DNA of 64,000 nucleotides from Prunella strophiata. Lineage: Eukaryota > Chordata > Aves > Passeriformes > Prunellidae. A model generated the notes under the pieces. That model saw nothing but the letters and a program-made list of their open reading frames with translations, was not told where the DNA came from and did no database searches. Position numbers and translations under genes: made by a program. Below, in pieces: positions 46,814 to 61,856 of the stretch; within the stretch, counting starts at the first letter, position 1, and each line of letters begins with the position of its first letter. The DNA lies in NCBI GenBank assembly GCA_036583965.1, contig JAZBQD010000028.1:310001-374000 (forward strand), read 5' to 3'.

Positions 46814-49800
46814 AAATCAGGAGCCAGAACTAATCCCCAAGTCCTTACACAGAGCTACCTTTTAAGGGTTCTCATAAAAGGATATGTTGTCCTATGGCAA
46901 GTATGGGAGCACATAGATGATTGCTCTTACAGTCTTGCAGAGGATAAGGATGACCCAGACATTATTCTCTCCTCTGGGTGAGGGACAATCACAGTGACCT
47001 GGCAACACTACTCCCTGTTAGCCAGTGAAGTTTTAATGAGGAGCGTCCTTTCTTCCTTAGAAACAAAACAAAACAAAACAAGCCCTTCAAATGAGAAAAA
47101 GGATGAGAAAAATAGTTAAAAAAAACAGGGGAAGGAAAAGACTAACCATTCCCACTGGATCTACTCAGTCCCAGATTCTCTCTACCATAGATTAAGCAGT
47201 CACACATTGATTTGTTGGTTTTTTGGCAGTTTGTTTGATATGGTGTTTGATTTGGCAGCTCATTCCTCTTTGCTCCAGCTCCCTCGTTTTCTGTATCTGT
47301 TACTCCTTTGTCTGATGTCAGGCAAAGGATCAAAGGACTGACAACAAGGAAAAAACTGCAGTGGCTGATCATACGCAGTGCATGGCATCCAATTATTCCA
47401 TGCAGCTTGCCTAAATTATTCAAGTCCCTCTGCTATTGTTTATAACCTTGTGAAGCTTTCTTTCCCCAACAGTTTTTGTGGGAGCTGATTTAAAAGCTGT
47501 AAATACAAATAACGGGGTGACATAGGTTAATTGAGGAGTGAGCTGATTCTTCAAAGCCTGACTAGTTCCAGTATTTCATATTCAAACCACAGAGTTCAGC
47601 TGGAACTGAAGAGAAACAATGTCCCCCATGCAAGAAGACTGAATCAGATTGCAGAAGAATTTAGTTGTCTACTCCAAAATGATTTTGTTCTCTGTCAGCA
47701 TTAACTTAGCAGCTGGACCTCACCATTACTTTTCAATCTGTTTGAGCTGACAACAGTGAAAGGTGCTAATAAAGAAGCAAAAATGAGTGAAAAAACACAT
47801 GGGATATAAAGCAGTCACAGCTCAAAGATTTGGATTACTCATTTTCTCCTTCAACAAATCTAGCCTGCTCAGAATAAGAATTCGATCACATTATGGCTCT
47901 GAAAATAAAAATACCAGTTGTTTTTTCTCTCCTAAGAAACTGAACAAACAAACCAAACCAACAAACAAAACGAAAAAGGCAAAGGAAATATGAATGTACA
48001 GTGAAAATAATTAAGGATGCATAACATTCACAGTCAAAATCTACTGCAGATATAAGAATTTTAAATAAAATGATAAATAAATTATATGACACTTTCTTTT
48101 AGAAAGTACTTCTTTTGCTGTTCCCTTACCCTCCTCTTTTATTTTTTAATAGTTGCCATGGCTTAAAAAATATTTCAAATATTTTTAAATACTTGCTGTG
48201 AATTTGCATTATGTCCAACAGGCCACCACTCAGTTCACAGCCTGGATAGGCACCGATACATCTGCTTTGGCTCAGCCTCCCCCTTCTGGGAATTGGAGAT
48301 CTGCAAACCTCAGAAAGGTTTCCCCTTTTCAAAGGATTATTGCAAAAATGCCCTCTAATGACTGATGAAAATTGCTTTATAGGAAACTCTGCCACATAAG
48401 CTTCCATCTCCGAACAGCCACCAAACAAGTCCCAAGGTAGGAATGTCACTAAAAACCTCCTTTTTCTGTGAGTACACAGAAATTCTTGACTGAATGTAGG
48501 TGTAGATCTTCCAAGAAAAAAACAAATCACATCTCTAGGAAAGAGCATCCCTCTTAAGGTTTCTTTTAAACCAACTTTCAGCTTCCAAACAGTATGGATT
48601 TAATGTCCTCTTCAATAGTACCCAAGACAGTATGAAATATATTAAGAGTTTTTCTTCAGGTAGAACAGAATAATCTTCTTCAAAGAATGATTCAATTCTT
48701 TCCTCTAAATACAGTTAAAGTAGCAGTAAATGCATCTTACCAGTCCAGCTACTCAGGATTCGTTTTTCAGAATACATTTCTGCTTATAGAGATACTTATT
48801 TTCTCATTCTCTATAGGTTTTCCTAGTGAACAATTTTGAATCCATTTACCCATACCAATTCCCCATAAAAGACTGTCAGCAATATTTTACAGAATAGCAA
48901 GTAAAATACAGCACCAATGACTTGAAATTAAATGAAGCCACAAGAGAAACAGTGAATTTTACCCAAATTGCTGCCACCACAACTGCATTTTAAAGCTGTT
49001 GGATATTTGGTATTTCAGAACAAATACTTTTTTTTTTTTTTTTTTTTTTTTAAGTATAAAGTCTTGGTCTCACCTGCTGTGCTATAAAAATCTCTGGTCA
49101 GAGAAAGCATCTGTGAAAGATACAGTATTTCCTAATGACCAAGCTTCCTTAGATGCCTCTTGGGATGTTGGCTAGAAATACAGAAACCTGGTCTATCAGG
49201 TGGTTTAACTTTTAAATGCTTCTTGATGTTTAAGATGTATTTAGATAAAATGGGAAATAGGGATGGTAAAGAATTCTTTTTCAAACAGAATCTTTAATGA
49301 GAAAAAAAGTACTTTTTCAGATTATGAGTTGTTTTCACTTACTGAAACTTTAAAGGCATTCTAAACCTCTTTTCCTAATTGTACAGTTCATTAACTGAGG
49401 GAAAAAGGTACAAGTTTAATACATAACACAAAATTTCTCTAATGTCAGTGGCCTCCTATATATGTATGTGGACCATATATTGCACACTTAAAGGTGCTAT
49501 TTAAAATCAATTACTGTAAAAAGGAAGCAAAATTTCCAAAGAGGAAGTTATAAAAATTAAACATAAGAATAGAAAAAAGGAAAAGACAAATAATAATGTA
49601 TTTAAATTTATTATTTAATTAGATGTTCCATAGTCAGGAAAAAAAAAAAAAAAAAAAAGACATGAAATATGCAGGGCACTAGGGGAAAACTATGCAGAGT
49701 TTCAAAATTACAATATGGAAAAATTAGATTTTTTTCATCACTATGCAGTTTGGTCTGCAGTGTAATACATATTTTAATATTCAGCTTCAAAGGATTGTCC

Positions 49801-52800
49801 TTAATGGCAGCATTTAATTTTTTTCAGGAAAGACAGATGAGAACTAGGTGGAATGGAAACATAATGGGAATTCTGCTATGCCAAAATATATATAATTCAA
49901 TTAGCACGCATGGCTGAAACCTCAAATGAAACTAATAAATTGTAATGTCCAATATGCCTTTAAAAATTTTAAATGACGTCATAATTAATTGTTAATGTAA
50001 TAATTAATGCTTCTAGTAATTTACAGGCCCTGCTTTTGCTGCCATTAATGTATTCATTTACTTAACAGGCTGTTCTTCAGCACATGGAGAGTGACTTTGA
50101 GGTGTTTTCCATTAGGCAGGAAAAGGTTAAGCAGCAGAAGTACATGGACTTTTCAAACCAAATCATGGTGCAGAAAATCAGTTTCTTCAAACAACTGGTT
50201 TTGCTGATAACTCCACACCACTGTGCCTTGGTGGACAGCACCTAGGGATAGATCACTGCATTTTACTAACACTGAAAAACCTTTCAGTGGTTTTTGTATG
50301 AGACACTTCATAAGACTTTATACTGTCCAAGACCCCACGGGATTTCAAAAACAGTCACTTAGGCACTCTGGGAGCAGTCTCTAAAGGCTCAGCTCAAACT
50401 CTTTCTGCCATGGCAACTCCCACCTATGAAAGAAGAAATGCAAAAACAAATTTAGGGATCCCATTCCTTTAAATGTAGGACCAACAGTTATTTCTCCCAT
50501 CCACCAACCAGACACCTGGAGTGGCAGCTCTGTGAACAGGGACTCATCTAGAACTGCACAGTTCACACAGAATCTGTGAACACACAGGAACTATTCCATC
50601 TCTCCTGGACCCTGGAGACCTGGGCAGGCAAAAGGAGGAGGGTCAGTCACAACAGCAAAGTCATTTGCTGGGGGATCCAGTTGATCAAGGGTAAAAAGAA
50701 ACAGCAAAATAAAAACCCCAACATGATGCAACTTCTCCAGCCACTTGTGTTTGCATGGATAAAGGCAATATAATATGGCTGCATTCCCACAAGTAAAGCC
50801 AGCTTCCTTTCCATGTGAGAACATTAACTTCAAATGCCAGAAAGATACTCATTTGTGAATAAGGTATTCAACAACAGAATATTCATTTCTTAATATAATC
50901 CATTTCTAACGCTGTACAGCTGAAAAAGTAATTTCAAAGTATAGAAATCATCCATGAATTTTAATTAAGAGTCTATGAGAGTCTGGGTTTCACCCTTCAC
51001 CTTTTCTAAACCCACACTAAGTCACTGCTCTCTAATAGAATATGTTAGAATCCCCTGATTCAGACTCCCACAGACCAGAAAAAACCCAAAAGCCATCCAC
51101 ACTGGTGGCTTGGTTCATGGAAGTTTCTGCTGCAGTGATCTGATGTCTCTGAGAACTTCTAGGTGTCTGTGTAATGCCTCAAAACATCTACCTGCTACTC
51201 ATGGAAAAAGGATTTTTTTCCAGTGGCTCTACATAATGAATCATATTGGAATATAACTTGTTTTTAAACCCTGACAAATCTGATATATTCCCTCCATGTT
51301 GAAAAATATCATCAAGAGGTTCTTTGTCTTGAATAAAACTCCATGGGAAGGGTTATTTTAAATATTGCTGGGGTCTTTGAAAACCAGTGAACAAAAAGAG
51401 AGTGCCCAATACCCAGAAATAAAAAGTGTATGGTTGTTGGAAAAGAAATGTTAAGATGCAGCCTCCCATTATGGGGAAATATTTTTCATCTGGAATTCAT
51501 TAGCTCTTGACACACCCTTCTCGTCTAATAATTTACATCTTTCTCCAGTTCCTTAAAGTAAAATCTGCAGAAATAAAGCATGAACACTTTAACTGGATTT
51601 TGTGTTGCTGGATGAGAATAAACATGAAAAGTAAAGGGGAAAAATTATTACAATGCCAGTAACTTCATCATTTTGGACCAGCAGTGTTTTCCTGCAAGTG
51701 CCCTTTAAAATTCACAAATAGAAACTGAAATAATTATTTGAAATTTATGATATATGGATTTCACAAAAACCTCCTGAAATATTTATCTGTTTACTATTCC
51801 AAAACATATAGTACACAGGCAAATGTCAATTTACTAGCAGAGTAATATTATGCTTTTTTTTTTTTAAAATACCAGGAAATCATAAAAATTATTCTGAGAT
51901 TTTAGTTCCTATTTTCTGATCGATAAAAAGGGGCAGATAAGGAATAATCTTTCTCTTCTTTTATTATACAGTCAGTTAAATGTGTAAGCAAAAACCAGCA
52001 TTAGTAGCAATCTTCCCTTGCCAGTAAGTTTTCCATGATTTTATTACAGCAGAGAACCAAAACAGGCATTCTTTCACTTAATTAAAAGAGAGGATGAAAG
52101 AAATCTTTTGAACCAGTTGAAAAGACCTGTAAAACACTCTCACAAAACACTATGAGGAAATAAACGTAAAATTATCAATAACATTATTTATTTACCTCTC
52201 AAGCGTGTTCCATGTACACAAGATGATCTGACTGAATTACCTTTATTGGTTTTTGCCTTTCCTTCTCCTGCATCTAAATTAATATGAAATGTATTGGCAT
52301 TTCTTTAATGGATCTGTATTTCTTGCTCCAGCATATAGGATCAGATTGGAAAGCACAGTGAAACTGGTGGAGTCAACCCCTCATTTCACCATCTTATTTG
52401 TGACAAATTTTAAGAGCCAGAATTCCTCTCTGACGTGCCTGGGTGAGGTGCAAAGGCCCTGAGATGACACCAACACACAGCCTCTATTCTCACTGCTCAC
52501 TCTCACCCCACACTCACCATGCCTTTTCCTCAGTTGTTCACAGAAAAAATACACATGCAAGTATTCTGAAACAGATTGCAAGCTGAGCAAGGTTAAAAAT
52601 AATTCTTAAAACCAATGCCAAGTCTTCACGTTTCGACATAACCCTCACGGGCTTGGAAAAGCTTTTTCAAGGCTGTTTTCACATCCATAACCAACCCACC
52701 CAAGCAAAAGCAAATACTGGTTGGGCTTTGCCTTTTGTTCTTACACTCATCGGAGCCTGTTTCACGGACAAAGAGCTATGACTTAGGTTTGTAATCTTAC

Positions 52801-53928
52801 TGATGATTCTGAGATTAAATCTATGTATAACTAAAGGCAGAAAATCATTAGTGCCATGTCTCAGGAGCTAACCTAAACTGACTTTCAGTTTCCAGGCCTA
52901 CACAGAAAAGTTTAGGGGTTTTTTGACGTCTTTTTTATTTGGAAGACAAGAGTTGTTTTTTGGTATGAATTGAGATTTGCTGTTGGTGCCTGTGGAACGT
53001 GACTCCTTATTTCAGAAAAAAATTGTGCTTAAATGCACTTCCCCACGAGAGAAAAACTAGATACTTCAACTGAATAGTCATATCATTTTATGAGCCAGCA
53101 AATGTAACATCTATCTTCTCCCTTTCTCCCTCCTGTCGAAGGGATGGTAAGATTTTTTCCCCCCTGCTTTTCCTATAAGGGTGGTCTAAAGGCAAAGAGA
53201 GTATCCTGTAGCCCTTCTCTGGGGAGCAGAGTCAGGTGAGGAGAGCAAGAAACTGTACAGTCAATTACAGTGGGAAAAAAGCTGAAATATAATCCACAAA
53301 GGAAAAGCACTACTCAGGGCAGGCAGTTAGTGTAGTTCAAGATGACTTGGATTCACACACATGAAATGGACTGGCAGATGAAGCCTAAATCAGAAAATAT
53401 TGTTGTCAAACTAGAATCTTTTACTTGAGTGCACCCAGGTTAAAGCCCCCCAGCTCCTTCAGCTGCTCCTCACAGGACTTACAATAATGCACACTCTGTG
53501 ACACAAGTTATACTGCTTGGCAAGAATTCGTCCTGTTATTCATGTGTAGAATATTAAAAACATTCAAAGAATTAGAGAATCACTAAAAATGAAACAAAGT
53601 ATGAAATAGCACAGACTCAAAGCTTTAGCATGTTGTTTGTTGCTATTTTCTAACTGCCCTTAGATTTAAAGCAGCCACAAATTGTAATTCAAGAATTATT
53701 TCCTTAGGAACAACAATGGGGGGTGGGTAAAGAGGAAGAGAATAATGCTGTGAGGCACCTTGTGTGCACTGCTACAGTGAGGTGGTGTTAGCTCCAACAG
53801 GTCCTTGCCCATCCTGAGCCCTGTGGTTGGGAGTCCTTGTGACACAGTCTGAGGTACCTGTGCCAGCTGTGCACTGCTCCAGCACCTCCCTCTGGCTTTG
53901 CAAATGCCAATCAACCCAAAAGACTGAC

Positions 53929-53962
<34 letters not shown>

Positions 53963-56900
53963 ATGTGTTTGTAGAGATATAGAGAGCAACGGACTCCACA
54001 GAAAAGCAATTGCAAGTAGATGCAAAAATATATCTGTGTGTACTTTGTCTCTCATAGGTAAAAGCAACATTTAATCATAGTGATTCTGCAAGCAAAAGTA
54101 GAGCTTGTCTACAGGCCAAAGATTTATCTGATATACAAAGAAATCAAGGGTGATTTCTTGGAAGCATTAAAAAGCTTAATTTGGTTGTGATAATGGAATA
54201 AGAAGTCCTTTCAACCACTTTTATAACATCAGCTCCTAGCAACCAGAGTTATTCCAACCTCACACTCCTACCTGCCAAGGCACAGATATGGGACACAATC
54301 TGTGATAAAGCTCATAATATCCAAGCAGGAAATTGCAAAATTATGGGCAATTCACTTCCTCTGTGCAAATAGCCCCATTTCCAGCACTTGCAATTTTGAA
54401 CGGTAGAATGATAGCATGCCAAGTTTGTGCCAATCATGGGTAATTTTGGTACTAAATAAGTAACAGGGGCCCTGAAGGCAAGCATAGGCTAAAAGCTTAT
54501 AATTTTGATTTCAAATGTTAAGTCACCCAACATTCCCTTAGTGAAAAACTTCAGTAATATTTTGAAGCAGAGATATATGCTCTTTACCAACATATTTTTT
54601 CCTGTTGTGTCTTCCTAATGGAAGTCATATTATAATCACTTGGTCTTGCATTGTCTTTCTAACCTTTAGTAGTTAGAACCCAATATTAATGTATCAGCTG
54701 CCCAATGTGTGATAGAGGGAATCAAGGGTAAGTCTTCTCAATTCAACCAGCAAAATGGAAGTGCACTGCTCAGTTTAAAAAGTACTTTGTGCCATTCTCA
54801 TTTTTCACGCCAGTTAATTCTGTGACAAATGTCCCAATTTTGTGACTCACCTTTGACACCCTGACAATACATAACAACATTTTCCCTTCTGTCTCCTGTA
54901 TTATCAGGAGACTCTCACAGGCTTTTTTTAACGTGCTATTCTTCTGTCCTTGTCCCCTTTCATCACAGATCACAAAACAAAGATACACTCCTTATCTACT
55001 CCTCCTATCAGCCTGGGTAACACATCCCGTCATGTCCTTTGATACAAACTGCCTGCTCAGCCTGAGGAGTCTCCATCTTTCCTCTTGCAGGATAAGGACA
55101 TATCACCTTTCCTTGCCTCATAAAGGATCCAACCAAACCAAACCAATCCACATCCTCTCCATCACCTGCCTAGCCATACATTTCTCTGGCTGCTTGGTGG
55201 CCCTGATGATTCCATGTGTTGTTTCTTAAAACCAAAAGTCTTTTAAAAAATTCCATGCCATCTATTCCCAGAATTTACTCTGATCTCCCAAAGTCAACAC
55301 ATCCCTGTCCATTTAAAATGTGGAAGGTTTGGTCTCAAGTCCTCGTGCAATGCACATTTGAGATTCTTCAAGCTTTCAACTCTAAGGATGATTGCAAAAT
55401 TTACACTACAACACATTCACATTTCATAAACTTGTATAATTTCCTGTGTTTGAGACATTACTCCCCTACTATGGTTTTTTACAGCTGGCCAAAAAAATTC
55501 AGATAAGCATGTGACTTGGCATTAAAAAAATAACAAATATTCTCTGAAACTTTTTTTTTTTAACATTTCATTAAGCAACAATAAAATAATTATCAATAAC
55601 CTCAACACAATGCAAAGAGTGCTGAATATATTAGCTCTGTAGCACTTAAGAGTTAAATGCAAACTGAGTATGTGCTTTTCAGCCTCAGCTCAAGTTAAGG
55701 TATTATTTCATAATATTACACTGATTGCTCTGTGAGACTAAAGATAAAACAACAGAAGGCAAATTTTCAGCTAATGGACACTTAGTTTGGGTGTGGCAGG
55801 GCCTGGGATATGATCAAGAGAGACAATATTTGCCAAGCACCTGACAAAATTCTTTTCAGTTTTGGTTACCGAAATACATTTCTCTTATGAAATGTATTTT
55901 CCCTAATGTTATAAAAGCATGTAGGTGGCATTATTTTCATTTTTATGCCATGTCTGAAGGCTGCAAAATCTCCCCGGTTCAGCTGACAATTAAACTTCAC
56001 TTTTTTGAGGCAAGTAGCATGGACATTATGAAGGGACTCAATAATACAGCTGAAGTAGCTGTGCATTACAGGGGCTTGTCACAAGCATGGCACTGTTCCA
56101 ATCTTTCAGCTGTGCAGCACAAATGGACTCCAGTGCCTCCGGCACATTCTTCATGCTCTCCGTTGTATTTCTCCCACCCTGGTTACCACCATCACCCCTG
56201 TAAATTGAAGTGGATTTGTAGAGGGAAAGCAAGACAATCCAATTCTCAGCCTATTTTGGAGCTAGTCTGAAAAGAGGTGAGGTTCGTGAGTCCACAAAAG
56301 CAGCTCTTGCTCCTGTGTGAAGCTGCAGGGCTGTGTCAATCCCAGCCTGCCACTGCTCTCCCGACACCACGGCGGTACCACAGCACCAGTGGCACGGGTC
56401 TGGGGGTGCAGGCTCCTGTTCAAAATAGCCTCAGCATCCTTCAAGAGACAAATGTACAGTCTGCACACCAGGAATGCAGTAGTAGTAACCCCAGCAAGGC
56501 ACAAAATTTAATGTGAGGATGTACTGTGACTGCAGAGCAGAAAACTTGCCCCTGCTGATTGTGCAGGATACAAGTGTTCAGGGTAAATGAAACAGAGAAG
56601 GCTGCCACAGTCATAAGCTGTGCAAGTCAACAGAAAATACAGATGAAGAGAAAAAGGGAAAGCTAACAGAAATGCAGACCAAAGTTTGGCACATGAGTGT
56701 TGTTCTACAGTATAGAAAGCAGCTGTTAGACTTTTATCTGGCCTCTCATCCTGCTTACTACACAGAATTTTACTCAAATTATGAACCGAATATGGTTCTC
56801 TTAACCCCTTTTTTTGTTTTCTTAACCCCTTTTTTCAACTTCTTAAAAAAATGCCTCAAGTTTTCACAGACTGTACACACAGTGGTTGCACTATAAAAAT

Positions 56901-57684
56901 ATTTACGGCTGGCTTAAAGCCAGACTTTTAAGTATCAGTGCTTGGTTTAAAATATCAACATTGCATGGGAAAAATGAACTAATTTCAATAAAAAGACACA
57001 CACCACCACCATTCATTAGCCAGATGTAATTTATCCAAGGAAGAAAGTAAGGATTGATGAACATTCATATCAATATTCAAGATTTGAGGTATTTCCTAGG
57101 TCACAGAAGGCACTTGAGCTTTCTCTGCAAGGTCACCTCTCTCATTCCCTAAGTGCAGGCAAGAGGAGAGCAGTGAACATTGTTCCTCTTGACCTTCAGG
57201 AAGGTTTTCCACAGTGTCTCTGTAACATCCTCATTGACAACTGAGGAAGTTCAGCCCAGGTAAGTAGACAGCAAGGTCCATTAAAACTTAAGATTGGAGT
57301 ACCTGACATGCGAATACTTGAAGTGGTCACTTTTAACCTGGGATTCATCCTCCATGCACATTTGGCTAACATTTTACATCACTGGGAGGAAACATCTCAA
57401 CTTAGAAAAGGGATTTTAAGGCACTTTACAGGCACTGAGAACTGGGAGAGGAAAATCAACTTTTCAGGTGTGTTGACAAGACTCACTATCAGGGTAGAAA
57501 TAAAATAACTAACAGGAAACTGCAGGGGGAGTAACACAGAGCTGAGCAAAGGATTCAGAGAAAATAAATATTGCAATGCTCTACAGTAAGGTTTAATGTG
57601 AGCATGTTCATTATTTAGAAATATAATTCCTTGGAAAGGCATTTTTTGTGGGAATACGCAACATGCCTTCTTGGACTTGGATTA
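46814..57684. other. Long CLSTN2 intron segment
   Basis: AT-rich intron with homopolymers: T24 at 49028-49051, A20 at 49639-49658 and T28 at 53932-53959. No exon, RNA gene or named repeat was recognised. The stretch to about 47040 may be decayed ERVL internal sequence. Confidence 0.5.
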
Positions 57685-57851
57685 TACCAGGCTGTACTGC
57701 AATTTAGATCATATACCAAATACGTGGAACTAGATATTCATACCAGGCTGAACTGCAATTTAGATCATATACTAAATACGTGGAACTAGATATTCATACC
57801 AGGCTGTACTGCAATTTAGATCATATACTAAATACGTGGAACTAGATATTC
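57685..57851. repeat. 56-bp tandem repeat, 3 copies
   Basis: Three adjacent copies of a 56-bp unit beginning TACCAGGCTGTACTGC, starting at 57685, 57741 and 57797. Copies differ by single bases (GCTGTACTG versus GCTGAACTG; ATACCAAA versus ATACTAAA). Confidence 0.95.
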
Positions 57852-57852
57852 T

Positions 57853-60800
57853 GAAACTAAGAAAAAAGTGTGACCACAGAGTGACTCAACATCTTTTAAA
57901 ACACAAAAATATTTTCCTAAAGAGGCAAAAAATATTTACTATTTTAAAGGATGTACAAGAGGACAAAGGATCTCCATGTTATTAAGAAATTCTATGAGGT
58001 TTTATATATTTAAATTGTTATGTTACTAGTAGAATGGTTGCTTTCCAGTAGAATTAGACCAACATCTATTCATTCCAAACCAAGAGAAAGAATCTGATTT
58101 TGCCATTTTGCTGGTTTTGTCACAAAAAATAAGAAGGCAATTTTGTCAAATCTTATGGAAAAGTAGATCTGAGGAGAGGTAAAATTGCGTGAAATAGCAA
58201 CCAGTTTTGTGGGGGAAAAAGCCTCAAAGAATCATTTTGAGTAGTTTCCCAGAGCTCTGATGAATACCATAATGAAAGAAAATGAAGGCAGACACTACAG
58301 AACGGAGTTATCAAAACTCCTGATGAAAGCACGTTCTTCTCTCTTTGTTACTGTTCTCTGAGGTAGGAGAGCATTCATTTTCCAGAAGGAGGGGTATTGG
58401 AGATGCTGCTTTGGGGAGTCAGAAGCCATTTGGAATGACACTGAAAAAGCTTGTATAAAACAAGTGAGATATTAGACCGAGAAACAACAAAGGCCCCCCG
58501 CTAATGATGGATTTCAAAGATATGTTCAGCAGTGGTGAACAATTGTGTATGGAACAAGATATTGTCTGTAGCAATCTGGCAATTGTCTCTCCTGGATCTC
58601 TGCAGAGAGGCTAAAAATATAGGTTATGTGTTTTTTTTCAAACATGCTGTAGGAAAAAACACAAGGCCTGCTTTTACTTTTTCTATCAAACATATGCTTA
58701 GAAAACATTTTGCAAAAGTATATTTTGAAGATACTGCTGTGCTCCTTCTTTCTTTGTCATCTCTTTATTTAAGCATTTTTGTTAGGCAGAGAACTCATTC
58801 TGCTAAATCATTAACATACACAATGAAAACGACATTAAAAAATTACACAGGTTTCTATTGTGGGGTTATGAACATTTTAATAATTTTGCCACCTTGTTGG
58901 TAAGCTATGTCACTTCATATAGTATTTGACAGTATGCAAATATTTTAGGGTGCAGGAAAATCAACCGGCTGCTGGAAACTCCCAGCTTTATTCTCTCTGA
59001 CTTTTTATTGTGTGCTATCTTCAGTAAAACAGTGATGCTGATGCATTTTTAATCTGCTACCCTACAAGGCACAGGGCCAGCAATGAACACTTTTTCTGCC
59101 ATGGGTGTGCACACATGGGCTTGCTCTTTTCCTCTCTAGAAAGCTTGGAAATGGAAGAGAGCCTTCATGTTTTCAGCCACCAAAGAGGTGTCTCCTTTCT
59201 GCCTGCCCTTAAACATGAATATGTTTGCTAGGCTGTAAGTCTACAAGCTTAGAGACTTCTGTAATGCACAGCCAGCATATGCAGGGTACCAAACACTCTG
59301 TAAATGTGAACCAGCAATTTATTATATTGTCTTTCAAAGACATGCAGCTTCTCCTGCTGCATGGAGACCCCCTCCATATTTATATAGTCACTTCTGAGCC
59401 AGGTTGCTGCAAAGGCCTAGAGCACTTCCAAAAATGACACTGGCAAATGAGGAGGCAGTAGCAACAAGGCAGCTTTCTCTCGTGCTCATAAATGACTTGA
59501 TAAATGTCCTTCAGTCTCTTCCAGAGCATTTTTTTTATTGCTTTTGAGAAAAGAGACTCAGCTGCAGGAGCAGAAGTAACGAACTCCAGAGTGCTGGTCT
59601 GCTTGCTGGATTAGAAGCCCTGCCACGTGGTGGGTCCAACTGCGCCCTTATTACTTGTGTCTCCTTTCCAGTGCAGGGTGAACTCTTGTCCAGTCTGATC
59701 TGTATAAACACATCAGGATTACTGCCAGGGGAGTTCATTGATGCAGCTCCATGGGATGATTTTCTGGTTTATACCACTGGGACTAGATTTAAATCAAGTG
59801 GGAGATTGTTGCTTTTGGCCCATGGGTGGGGTGTGTAAACACACAGATGTAAAAAATGTCTGCAAACACACAAAGAATCTGTAGGAATGTGACAGGATTT
59901 GGTGAAGGGACAGAATGGGTGAGCTTTGATTGGAACAGGAAAGAACAGAGTTGAAACTGTTGGAACACAAACTTGCAGACTCAGGACCTCTCTAATTATC
60001 TTCATTTGGAAGCTTATAGAAGAATTTGGTCTCTGGCAGGCAAAGAGAAGATGAAGAATGTTCTCCTCATGCCCTGGGGGCAAAACAGGGCACATGGCCA
60101 TGCATCTTCCCTTCTCTCTTGATGCACAGCTCCCTGTGGGACTCTCACTTGCTTTATTGTCAGCGCTTTTCAAAAGGATGGCTTGTAGTCTCTTTGTCTT
60201 TTCCTGACAATTATGCCTCTCCCTTTAGGAAAGAGAAGGAAGTATTGTCTTTTAGCCTGAACCAAACCTCTAGACTTAGTTTTCTTGCCTCAATTCGCTA
60301 ATTATAAAAATTGCTCTTCTGGTCAATGCCAGTCTTGCCCTGGCCAGTTCATGGTAGAAAACAGAATAAATTCCATGCATTACAATCAGGGTAATAGGCA
60401 GAATAAATAAATTGCTATCAGATGCACAAATTGCTATCAGATGGCATCTTGGCCTCAATTTTCACCAGACTACTTAAAAATCTGCCTAACTTGATTTTTA
60501 TTAGACACATAGCATTTATATGTCCTGGGGTTTTTTTAAAATATATAGGAATTAAAACCCTGATGATAAAGCAGGTTGTGTAAATTCATATTACCTACAA
60601 TATCATTACTGTCTGCACAAAGCTCAAATATTTGACTTTTGAAATTGATTCTTGCAGACAAAGTGAAGAGCTGCCAGAGTAATTTTACATCTGGGATAGC
60701 CCACACACTGAAACATGCCTGACTCTTCTCCTGCATGAAGTCTGTGCAGTTCCCTCACTGGATGCTTCCAGAGCTGCCCAAGAGGGTAATGCCAGATTTC

Positions 60801-61408
60801 CTGGGATGGGAGCCTTGAGCTGCCCAGCTCTCTGCACACCTGATCCCCTTCCATTCACCTTCTTTAGAGCTTTCACAGTGTGTAAGGTGTCTCTGAGGTG
60901 GCTTTTTATTAAGAGCAGAATACTGAAAAGAAATAGCTCTAGGGAAAAAAGTCATAAAATTAATTCCCAGTCCTAAGTAGCCAGTCATCCTTCTCATCTT
61001 CAGGTATTCACATGGAAAACATGAAGGGGGAGTTTGGTTGCAAGGATCCAAGGAGTTTTACAGCCTGTGCATGCAGGAAGCTGGTAGAGCATTCCCAGCA
61101 GCGTGGCATGTTGTGTTTCATGCTGTTGTGGAGATTTTGTTAATGGGATTCTGTGAGGAATGCTGTGCTCCGATGAGACAAGTTAGAACAGTCGGAGTTT
61201 GCTCAGATTTGCTTTTCAGGCCACATTTCTGAATTCCATGCCATCCAAGAGCTCCACATCCTGGATAACTTTTAGCAGAAGGTAGAAATTGCCATACATC
61301 AATACCCCACAGGTTTCCTAACTCCAACTGAAGCCTTGAAGCATCAGAATGAAAAAAACCCCTATTATGTGAGGTTTATCTTGTCTGCACCAATAGGTAA
61401 AAATATCC
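57853..61408. other. Intronic sequence
   Basis: No exon or RNA gene was recognised. A short duplication of AAATTGCTATCAGATG lies at 60409-60424 and 60428-60443. Confidence 0.5.
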
Positions 61409-61856
61409 TGTTGTAGTCTGGCTCACTGTGATTCCTAGTCCCACTTGGCTGCGGTGAGAATGGCATAAGATAGAGGAATGGGTGTGATGAACTTGCCCAA
61501 AAATAAAGATCTTTAATAGCAAAATAACAAACGAAGAAAGCACGCAGTCCAAGATCCCAAGACAGGGGGTGTGGGGGACATAACAAGATATAGGGGTGTT
61601 CTGAGGGTCCAATCACCAGCGTGAGCTTGGAACATGACCTTGAATGTGACAGGTTCCGAACTAACTGAGAGCAAGAGCCAGAAACATGACCTAATATAGA
61701 ATAGATCCATTAACAAACCATTAGCATATTGACTCCATGACCACACTCTTCTCACCATGACCTGACCAGGTATCTTCCCTTCAGTATCCCACTACCTCAA
61801 GTTGATGCCTCCTGTATATGCTACTGAGGACAAATGCCAGCTGCATTCCCATGACA
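61409..61856 (-). repeat. Probable LTR, minus strand
   Basis: On the minus strand the block runs from TGTCATGGG to CTACAACA (TG...CA, about 448 bp). It has a TATATC box near 61585 and an ATTAAA poly(A)-type signal near 61510. TCCT occurs at 61406-61409 and 61857-61860, a possible 4-bp duplication, but it overlaps the LTR end by one base, so the exact boundaries are uncertain. No internal sequence was seen. It is sense relative to CLSTN2. Confidence 0.55.

Noticed and set aside
53696..54070. Minus-strand 124-codon open frame
   Set aside because: It contains a lysine run from the T28 homopolymer and shows no family resemblance, splice context or promoter.
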